A stretch of 27,259 nt of DNA from Caryophanales bacterium UBA2298 (GTDB lineage: Bacteria; Bacillota_I; Bacilli_A; Izemoplasmatales; Hujiaoplasmataceae). The stretch spans positions 5,894 to 33,152 of the forward strand of contig DDWA01000049.1 in NCBI GenBank assembly GCA_002345425.1, in the 5' to 3' direction. Shown in pieces: positions 21,386 through 27,259 of the stretch (positions within the stretch are counted from its first letter, which is position 1; the number at the start of each line of letters is the position of its first letter). A program made the position numbers and the translations under genes. A model generated the notes under the pieces. It was not told the origin of the DNA. It was given only the letters and a program-made list of their open reading frames with translations, and searched no databases.

Positions 21386-24166
21386 TTAATCCTCCAACTT
21401 TTTAACAGTTTTCAAACTATCATACTTATTATATGCTTCACCCATAACTAAAGTAAACTGTTTTGTCTCAAGAAAAGACTTAGTCAAACTAGTTTTTTGA
21501 TGATCATAGATAATCTTAATATCTAACTCATTTAAAATTTTTAATAAATAACCGCAAGCCGATAATCCCACTTCTTCAGAATCTAAAACAACATACTCGG
21601 CTAATTTTAAAATCTCCAAATCCTTTAACTTAAAATTCGCTAAAACATTCTTAAAACCAATCTTTATATGACTTAATTCTTTGATATCTCGCTCCAAAAA
21701 ATCTTGATAATTCAAGACATAAATAACTTCACAACGATTAAAGCTCTTATTATTTAATTTTTTAACTATCTTTTGCATTTCCAATTGATTATCTAACGTC
21801 TTTACAGCCAAATCAATCAAGAACTTACCTTTAAAATTAGTCAACCTAACATCCTTAATCAAAGTTGAAATCATTAAACCGTCCCAACTTACCTCTAAGT
21901 TATTAGCTTTGATAACTCTAACAAGTGAATCCTTATTTCCCAGTAAAACTCGATTTAAAACATCAACGTAGATTAACTTAAAAGCATTAGTTTGCCAGTT
22001 GACAACTAATTGGTAACTTAATTTAATATTATTCTCCGCTAAAATCTTATTAACATTTTCCAAAATAGTTCTAGCAATTTCTCGGTTAGTTCGGTAATTC
22101 TTGTTATCTTGTAAGAATCTGATTTCCGTACTTGTCAGCGCATTCAAATATTTTAGGTCCTCTAAGTCACTCTTAGTGATAGAATTCTTTAGATAGACCA
22201 AAGAAGCCCTGATATCAACATCTTTAATAGTAGCTTTAAAGACATCATCATAAATTCTTTTAATAATTCTTTTATCCTTAGTCTTTAAGATTAAATACAA
22301 ATTATCCATACCTTCTAAATATAGGTTTTGATAATAATTTCTCGCACTAACCCTCACAACTTCATAGATTGTATTCAATAAATTATCATAACGTGTATAA
22401 CTGTAATCATTCATAAAGTCTTGATAATTTCTTAAATTAAAGAGAATGATTGAGTTATCTTCGCCAATCACTTCATCTAAAAGATACCTATAATCATGAT
22501 ATTTTCTCGCAACAACAATTTCTTTTTCTTTTTTTCCTAATAAATATATATCTAAATCATCTTTAAAGATTTGAAAATTAATATTAACAATATCTTTAGC
22601 TTGATATTTAAGCGTAATACTATTATTCAAAATCAGTTCATCAACATAGATATTCTTAACCAATCTACTTTGAAAATCTTCCATACTTAAATAATCTTTA
22701 CTACTAGAAAGCAATGATTTGGCAGAATTATTTAATAAATGTAAATTGTTTTCCTTCAACAAGAATAAACCGTATTCCTCTTGATCAAAGATATCCAATA
22801 AATTCTTTAATAACTTTAAATTAAAGCTATGTTTATTAAAATCATAAAGTAATTTTTCAGCGATTATTGCATTTATTTCAAAGAATTTTAAGGCATTGTA
22901 AAAATCATTTCCCTTAGAATAAAAGACTAGATATTCAAACTCTTTAATTTCTTTAACCATAACATATTTATCATCTGCTTTTAAGAACGGATCATCTTTA
23001 AATCTTTTAAGCATTGTTTCATCATAAAGATTGAAAATTTCATTCTTAAGTAAATCTTGATAAATATTATTGCTATTGTCATTTGCTTCTAAATCTTTTT
23101 CCAGCAACAAGCCTTTAGTAAAATGCTTTAATTTTACAACTCCGTCTTCTATCTTTACATAAACCAACTTAGAAAAAACCATTGTTTGGCTTATTTCGTT
23201 AAACAGAGCATGAATTATTTCTCTTTCCTTTAAAAACTGCAGGGAATAATTATTCTTCAAGAAATTAAATAGATAATCAAACAGATTATTAAGTGGCATA
23301 AAACTATCTTGTATCTCTAAAATAAGACCATCAAGCATTGCTTCTTCTTCTTGGTTTTTTAATCTTTTCATTAATTTAACAGCTGCTTGATAGAATTTAA
23401 TACGCGATTGTTTTGATAATACTCTCTTCATAATTCCTAGGTGCTTTTGATAAAAATCATAAGCTTCAGCTAGTTGATTAAGTTCAATTTGAATATTGAT
23501 ATAGCGATCAAGATAACGGTATTTATTATTAGTTTTGATAAAATAATCCTGATAAACTTCTAAAGCTTTTAGAAAGTTCTTTTCATGAACTAAAAGATCG
23601 CATTCAGCTAATAAGAAAGTTGGGTTCTTTTTAACCTTGTCATATTTCAAAGCAACATGATAAAATTTCTTCGCTAAATCATAATCGTTAATTTTCAAAT
23701 AAAGCATCGATAATTTAAGATACTTATTAACTAAATTTTGATTAGAGATATTATCCTTAATAGTCTCTAAAACTTTAATAGCTTCAAGGTTTTCATTTAA
23801 TCCTTCGTAACATACTGCATAATAAAACTTTTGCATCAATTGATCAGTTTCTTTACTGATCAAATCTTCACGATTAATAAGCGCGCTTTTTAACTTAACA
23901 AAATCTTCAACCTTCAATAAAACACTAATCAGTTTATTGACAATTTCTAATCTTTCAAACTTATCTTGAATAAAATTATCTTTTAAAGGCACTTCTAATA
24001 CTTTAATAACATTTTCATAATCTTTTTTTACCGTCAAGAAATTCACAAAGTCAAACAAGCAATCCATATATAAAGAACTGTTGGCTTGATTTTCTAACAG
24101 AATTTTTTCATATGTTTCAGTATCTAACTCTCTGTATTGCTTTTTAATTTCTTGCCAAGATTCCAT
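21386..24166 (-). CDS. 926-residue TPR protein with degenerate GGDEF-like and EAL-like domains
   Basis: No known name. Residues 1-280 are helical repeats of TPR type (for example 158-175 and 195-210). About 300-445 looks like a GAF domain and 450-550 like a PAS domain. About 568-685 follows the course of a GGDEF domain with EGMDN (618-622) in place of GGDEF. About 695-926 follows an EAL domain: YQLVVNWQTN (718-727) for YQPIVDLKTG, Tyr733-Val-Asp for EAL, Lys839-Asn840 for the DD pair, Asp862 for the D of KID, and Asp888/Lys891 for the two Glu of AEGVE. No signal peptide or membrane span, so cytoplasmic. If right, it cannot make or cut cyclic-di-GMP and would be a sensor or scaffold. ATG at 24166, three bases after the phosphoesterase stop. 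Domain calls are by eye. Confidence 0.7.
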   Translation of the reverse strand: MESWQEIKKQYRELDTETYEKILLENQANSSLYMDCLFDFVNFLTVKKDYENVIKVLEVPLKDNFIQDKFERLEIVNKLISVLLKVEDFVKLKSALINREDLISKETDQLMQKFYYAVCYEGLNENLEAIKVLETIKDNISNQNLVNKYLKLSMLYLKINDYDLAKKFYHVALKYDKVKKNPTFLLAECDLLVHEKNFLKALEVYQDYFIKTNNKYRYLDRYINIQIELNQLAEAYDFYQKHLGIMKRVLSKQSRIKFYQAAVKLMKRLKNQEEEAMLDGLILEIQDSFMPLNNLFDYLFNFLKNNYSLQFLKEREIIHALFNEISQTMVFSKLVYVKIEDGVVKLKHFTKGLLLEKDLEANDNSNNIYQDLLKNEIFNLYDETMLKRFKDDPFLKADDKYVMVKEIKEFEYLVFYSKGNDFYNALKFFEINAIIAEKLLYDFNKHSFNLKLLKNLLDIFDQEEYGLFLLKENNLHLLNNSAKSLLSSSKDYLSMEDFQSRLVKNIYVDELILNNSITLKYQAKDIVNINFQIFKDDLDIYLLGKKEKEIVVARKYHDYRYLLDEVIGEDNSIILFNLRNYQDFMNDYSYTRYDNLLNTIYEVVRVSARNYYQNLYLEGMDNLYLILKTKDKRIIKRIYDDVFKATIKDVDIRASLVYLKNSITKSDLEDLKYLNALTSTEIRFLQDNKNYRTNREIARTILENVNKILAENNIKLSYQLVVNWQTNAFKLIYVDVLNRVLLGNKDSLVRVIKANNLEVSWDGLMISTLIKDVRLTNFKGKFLIDLAVKTLDNQLEMQKIVKKLNNKSFNRCEVIYVLNYQDFLERDIKELSHIKIGFKNVLANFKLKDLEILKLAEYVVLDSEEVGLSACGYLLKILNELDIKIIYDHQKTSLTKSFLETKQFTLVMGEAYNKYDSLKTVKKLED

Positions 24167-24169
24167 AAA

Positions 24170-24670
24170 CTACCTTTTCTTTTTTAATTGCTTAATGATA
24201 TTTCCGTAAACATTATAAATCTTAACATCAAGTTCTTTTTCTTCCATTTCAACAACCGCAAACGTCGGATTTTCATGACTCCTCCAGTTGGAAAGTGAAC
24301 CAGGGTTAAGCAAAATAATCCCTGCAGATTCTTCTAAATGCGTCCGGTGCGTATGGCCAAAACAAGCGATATCCACTTTCTCATCATAGGCTTTCTGCAA
24401 CAGCTTTGAAAGTCCCATCTTCACATGGTAAAGATGTCCATGAGTTAAAAGCATCGACCAGCCTTCAAAGATGAATTTCAGTTCGTAAGGAAACTTTGGT
24501 TCGAAAGGATAATTACCCTTTACCCCAACGATTCCTAAATCGCTTAACTCATTTTCTTTCATCTCGGAATCACCTAAAGAAAAAATCCGGTCTAAAGGCG
24601 AATAAAGTTTAATAATTCTGTCAATATTATCTCTGTCTCCATGATTATCACTTAAAATTAAAATTCTCAT
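24170..24670 (-). CDS. Metallophosphoesterase, YfcE/YsnB family
   Basis: 166-residue two-metal phosphodiesterase. Metal-binding motifs in order: SDNHGD (Asp8, His10), LGDSE (about 32-36), KGNYP (Asn of GNxD present, the last Asp replaced by Pro), LLTHGH (about 74-79) and FGHTHRTH (about 104-111). The family cuts small phosphodiesters; the natural substrate is not settled. It overlaps the end of rdgB by 23 bases, as the ysnA-ysnB pair is adjacent in Bacillus, and is followed after three bases by the 926-residue gene. Confidence 0.93.
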   Translation of the reverse strand: MRILILSDNHGDRDNIDRIIKLYSPLDRIFSLGDSEMKENELSDLGIVGVKGNYPFEPKFPYELKFIFEGWSMLLTHGHLYHVKMGLSKLLQKAYDEKVDIACFGHTHRTHLEESAGIILLNPGSLSNWRSHENPTFAVVEMEEKELDVKIYNVYGNIIKQLKKKR

Positions 24671-25244
24671 TTTCCAGCATCCTCTTTAATTTATCAATCG
24701 CTTTACCACGATGCGACAGCAGATGTTTTTCATCTAAATTAAGTTCACCATAAGTCTTTTCATATCCTTTAACTAAAAACACTGGATCATAACCAAAACC
24801 AAATTTACCACGTCTGTGATTAATAATCGTTCCTTCAGTTTTACCAGTAAAATACCTAATATCCAAATCACTGATATAAAAACAAATAACAGTCACAAAC
24901 TGAGCACTGCGGTCAGTTTGTTTTTTAATCTTTTCTAGCAATAAATCGATATTGTCATCATCAGTTTCACTCTTAGAAAATCTTTTCGATTTCACTCCAA
25001 GTTCATTAGGTAAAGATTTAACTAACAAACCCGAATCATCCGCAATAACTGGTTTTTTGTATATCTTATATAATTGTTTAGCTTTAATCAGCGCATTTTC
25101 TTCAAAAGTCTTACCAGTTTCAGCAATATCACCTTGAAAACCTAATTCAATTAAAGAAATAAGCTTTAAATCTAAATTTTTAAATGCATTTTGATATTCT
25201 TTGATTTTGCCAGCATTATTACTAGCTATTATTATTTCTCTCAT
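24648..25244 (-). CDS. rdgB: XTP/dITP diphosphatase (RdgB/HAM1)
   Basis: Removes non-canonical purine nucleotides (ITP, dITP, XTP) by cutting them to monophosphates, so keeping them out of DNA and RNA. 198 residues. ASNNAGKIKEYQ (about 7-18), ETGKTFEENALIKA, ADDSGL (about 69-74), the GFGYDPVF segment near 151 and SHRGKAI near 182 are the family's binding motifs. Start at the ATG at 25244; a TTG six bases upstream is not supported. No Shine-Dalgarno site is visible: the bases before the ATG are the T run of a terminator and a short A/T linker. How it is translated and transcribed is unclear. Confidence 0.95.
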   Translation of the reverse strand: MREIIIASNNAGKIKEYQNAFKNLDLKLISLIELGFQGDIAETGKTFEENALIKAKQLYKIYKKPVIADDSGLLVKSLPNELGVKSKRFSKSETDDDNIDLLLEKIKKQTDRSAQFVTVICFYISDLDIRYFTGKTEGTIINHRRGKFGFGYDPVFLVKGYEKTYGELNLDEKHLLSHRGKAIDKLKRMLENENFNFK

Positions 25245-25253
25245 ATTCAATAG

Positions 25254-25278
25254 AAAAAAGTTAAGAAAATTTCTTAAC
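25254..25278 (-). terminator. Terminator behind the KtrA-type gene, directly before rdgB
   Basis: Minus strand: GTTAAGA (25278-25272) pairs with TCTTAAC (25266-25260); the inner bases are also complementary. Six T (25259-25254) follow. The stem begins right after the KtrA-type stop codon, and the T run ends nine bases before the rdgB ATG. Confidence 0.85.
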
Positions 25279-25959
25279 TTAACTCATAAACTTCTTCTGT
25301 TTTAACCATTGGGTAAATTTTTGAATCAAATCATTTCTACCTACCAACAAGATTTCATCCTCTGGTTCAAATGGTGTCTGTGAGCTAGGGATTATAATTT
25401 GATCATTTCTTCTAACAGCCACAATATTAATACCGAAATTCTTTCTGATTTCTAATTCAAGTAAATTTTGACCAATCATCTTTTTCGTAACCTGAGTTGA
25501 AATAAAAGAATAATCTTGATCTAACTGTAAATATTCCAAGAAATTTCCGGAAATTAATATCGTCGCCAATCTTTTTCCCGTTTCTTGTTCCGGCCAAACC
25601 AAGTGTTCTGAATCAACCCCTAATTTTTCCACAACCCTAGCGTGATACTCACTTTGAACCTTTACATAAATATCATTAACACCTAAATCTTTTAAAATTA
25701 AAGTCGTCAAAATCGAATTATCAACATTCATTCCCGTCGCGACTATAACTGTGTCATAACTGTTAATACCAATCTCTCTTAAAGCTTCGATATCAGTTGA
25801 GTCCAAACATACAGCGTTAGTCACCATTTTCGCTATTTTTTCAATCTTATCAAAGTTCTTATCTATAACCAGTACATCGGCCTCCAACTTAACTAATTCT
25901 TCAATTAAAGCCAGTCCAAAACGACCAACGCCAATAACCGCAAATGATTTTTTCGCCAT
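25279..25959 (-). CDS. KtrA/KtrC-type potassium uptake regulator (TrkA family)
   Basis: 226-residue cytoplasmic ring-forming subunit that gates a KtrB/KtrD-type potassium channel. The RCK_N domain (1-140) has a Rossmann loop GVGRFG at 10-15 and the acidic residue VIDKN after strand 2, so it should bind ATP/ADP or NAD(H). The RCK_C domain (about 140-226) is the site that binds cyclic-di-AMP in KtrA/KtrC of Gram-positives. The channel gene is not in the window. ATG at 25959 with AAGGG upstream and a near-consensus promoter. A terminator follows at once, so it may be mostly a single-gene transcript. Confidence 0.93.
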   Translation of the reverse strand: MAKKSFAVIGVGRFGLALIEELVKLEADVLVIDKNFDKIEKIAKMVTNAVCLDSTDIEALREIGINSYDTVIVATGMNVDNSILTTLILKDLGVNDIYVKVQSEYHARVVEKLGVDSEHLVWPEQETGKRLATILISGNFLEYLQLDQDYSFISTQVTKKMIGQNLLELEIRKNFGINIVAVRRNDQIIIPSSQTPFEPEDEILLVGRNDLIQKFTQWLKQKKFMS

Positions 25960-25992
25960 CTCTTATGTTCCCTTCTTTCTTATACATATCTT

Positions 25993-26020
25993 ATTATACT
26001 AAAATTGCTATTTTTGTCAA
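25993..26020 (-). promoter_or_regulatory. Strong promoter of the KtrA-type gene
   Basis: Minus strand: consensus -35 TTGACA (26020-26015) and consensus -10 TATAAT (25998-25993), spacing 16. The best sigma-A-type match in the window. Confidence 0.88.
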
Positions 26021-26052
26021 TGAAAGCAAAGCGTATTCTTGAACTTTTTTAC

Positions 26053-26081
26053 TATACAAAATATCCTAATTAGTTTATAAT
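26053..26081 (+). promoter_or_regulatory. Promoter of the CPBP protease gene
   Basis: -35 TATACA (26053-26058), spacing 17, perfect -10 TATAAT (26076-26081), followed by GAGGTGA six bases before the ATG at 26104. Confidence 0.7.
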
Positions 26082-26103
26082 ACTTGTAACGAGGTGATTA
26101 AAT

Positions 26104-27228
26104 ATGAATGATTACGATGATTTATTTGATAAAAATGATGACGTCAAACAAGAAGTGATTTACACCAAAACTAATTTTCAAGACGATCATGCCAGCCAAT
26201 TTTACCGCCGCGCCCAAGAAGACAAACGTAACGGTCTTCTAATAGCGATCTATATTATTATCAGTTTATTAGTATCCTTTTTAGGCGGATTAATAATCAA
26301 TCAAGAATATGGATATTTAGAAGAAGGTATTAATTCCATCGAAGCTGTGACGGAAGTCGGTTTCACTGTCATTGATAATATCAATCCAGATACCAATGAA
26401 ATTGATACTTTGAATCCTTATGAAGTCTTTGTTCATGGTGAATATATCAATAATTATGATAAAGTATTTCCTGTTTTTAACATTGAAGTTGAATTCTTCG
26501 ATATTGCCAATCAATCACTTGGTGTTCAAGTCTTTACTCATGAAAACTTTGAAGCTGGAACTACCTTTGCAATTGATGAATCTTTAATAGCTTCTGTTGA
26601 ACCGATAACGATTACTAGTTCAATCTATGTTGATGCGCCTTCAATGATTTATACCTTAATATCTTTAGTACAAGTAACGATAACTGCAGTTTTATTCTTT
26701 ATCGTTGATAAACTTAACTTCAAAAAAGACTGGGAAGACTTTAAAGAAAACCGAAAAGTACGAGTTTCAAATATCTTTACTGGGTTTTTATTAGTTTATG
26801 CTTCACTTATAGTCGCCAACTTAATTTTGACATTACTAGGAGTTGTTGAAACATCGCAAAATGAAATGGTGATTCAATCTTTATTTAATGATAGTCCCCT
26901 AAACCTTTTCATTCTCTTTCTAGTTCTTTGCGTATTAACCCCAATAGTTGAAGAGGTAGTCTTTAGAAAAGTCATCTTTAACTTCGTTGAACCAAGATCA
27001 AACTATAAAGTAGCTATCGCTATGACAGGTATTATCTTCGGTATAATGCACGTTATTTCTTTCGGAGACTTCATTCAATCAATACCATATATCTTGATGG
27101 GCTTTGTCTTCGGTTATATCTACTGGAAATCAAACAAGAATATCTACGTAGTTATATCTGTTCATTTCCTCAACAATTTCTTATCATGGTTAATCTATGT
27201 ATTAATGATTTACGGCATCACATTTTAA
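26104..27228 (+). CDS. CPBP family intramembrane metalloprotease with extracytoplasmic insert
   Basis: 374-residue membrane protein of the CPBP (CAAX protease and bacteriocin-processing, Abi) family. The three active-site motifs are EEVVFR (283-288), FGIMH (312-316) and HFLNN (354-358), within a C-terminal bundle of about six spans. An acidic cytoplasmic tail (1-43) and a first span (44-66) come before a soluble part (about 68-178) that should lie outside the cell. That part reads as a small beta domain (PVFNIEVEFFD, then FEAGTTFAI), similar in pattern to FxLYD-like domains, before the second span at 180-201. The role may be peptide processing or self-immunity; none can be assigned. It is transcribed alone from its own promoter. 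Confidence 0.9.
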   Translation: MNDYDDLFDKNDDVKQEVIYTKTNFQDDHASQFYRRAQEDKRNGLLIAIYIIISLLVSFLGGLIINQEYGYLEEGINSIEAVTEVGFTVIDNINPDTNEIDTLNPYEVFVHGEYINNYDKVFPVFNIEVEFFDIANQSLGVQVFTHENFEAGTTFAIDESLIASVEPITITSSIYVDAPSMIYTLISLVQVTITAVLFFIVDKLNFKKDWEDFKENRKVRVSNIFTGFLLVYASLIVANLILTLLGVVETSQNEMVIQSLFNDSPLNLFILFLVLCVLTPIVEEVVFRKVIFNFVEPRSNYKVAIAMTGIIFGIMHVISFGDFIQSIPYILMGFVFGYIYWKSNKNIYVVISVHFLNNFLSWLIYVLMIYGITF

Positions 27229-27230
27229 TA

Positions 27231-27259
27231 TAAGAATTAAAGAACAAAAATAATTCTTA
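27231..27259 (+). terminator. Hairpin behind the CPBP gene, cut by the window edge
   Basis: TAAGAATTA (27231-27239) and TAATTCTTA (27251-27259) form a perfect 9-bp stem with an 11-base loop, two bases after the stop codon. Any T run lies outside the window. Confidence 0.6.

Noticed and set aside
1..27259. Mycoplasma-type code with TGA as tryptophan
   Set aside because: TGA ends several full-length genes exactly where the family should end and tryptophan uses TGG throughout.
1..27259. tRNA genes, CRISPR arrays, insertion sequences or phage genes
   Set aside because: All gaps are short and explained by promoters, terminators and ribosome sites; no transposase, spaced repeats or cloverleaf sequence was seen.

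Overview
This is a gene-dense, low-GC bacterial segment. It holds 26 protein genes I can support (one cut by the left edge), no RNA genes, no mobile elements and no CRISPR. No gap between genes exceeds about 145 bases. TGA ends several clear genes (mnmA, nadE, the ABC ATPase, the M29 peptidase, rdgB) and tryptophan is always TGG, so the code is standard. The protein families, small size, A/T-rich Bacillota-type promoters and Shine-Dalgarno (SD) sites point to a reduced Bacillota or Mollicutes-like organism with the standard code, such as the Acholeplasma/Izemoplasma/Haloplasma neighbourhood. That placement is an inference from gene content, not from a search.

Layout, left to right. (1) 1-2858, minus strand: four overlapping genes for a secreted beta-rich protein, a membrane-anchored extracytoplasmic protein, an ABC ATPase and a multi-pass membrane protein cut by the window edge. 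The whole set starts just behind a terminator-like hairpin whose 3' arm is also the ribosome binding site. (2) 2911-7301, minus: nadD, nadE, mnmA and a patatin-like lipase, almost certainly one transcript. (3) 7431-8456, plus: an M42 aminopeptidase, ending at a two-way terminator shared with (4), an RluA-type pseudouridine synthase at 8499-9368, minus. (5) 9493-12952, minus: DEAD-box helicase, trmL, a DUF402 phosphatase and an M29 aminopeptidase in one operon. (6) 13040-14175, plus: ispH and a 60-residue membrane protein. The ispH promoter overlaps that of operon 5 on a palindromic -10 box. (7) 14218-19605, minus: nusB, xseA, xseB, dxs and recN, a shortened form of the Bacillus nusB-recN cluster. 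(8) 19696-25959, minus: a KtrA-type potassium-channel regulator, rdgB, a YfcE-type phosphoesterase, a 926-residue protein and a GH13 glucosidase. (9) 26104-27228, plus: a CPBP-family membrane protease with an extracytoplasmic insert.

Most of this is housekeeping: NAD synthesis, tRNA and rRNA modification, RNA remodelling, isoprenoid precursors by the MEP route (dxs, ispH), DNA repair (recN, exonuclease VII), nucleotide-pool cleaning and potassium control. The strongest unusual item is the 926-residue protein at 21386-24166. It reads as TPR, GAF-like, PAS-like, degenerate GGDEF and degenerate EAL, with the catalytic residues of both cyclic-di-GMP domains lost. It is tightly coupled to a glucosidase gene. 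The second is the secreted/anchored/ABC locus at the left end. The third is a repeated arrangement in which a terminator-like hairpin sits directly against the start of the next gene (2858 and 25244).
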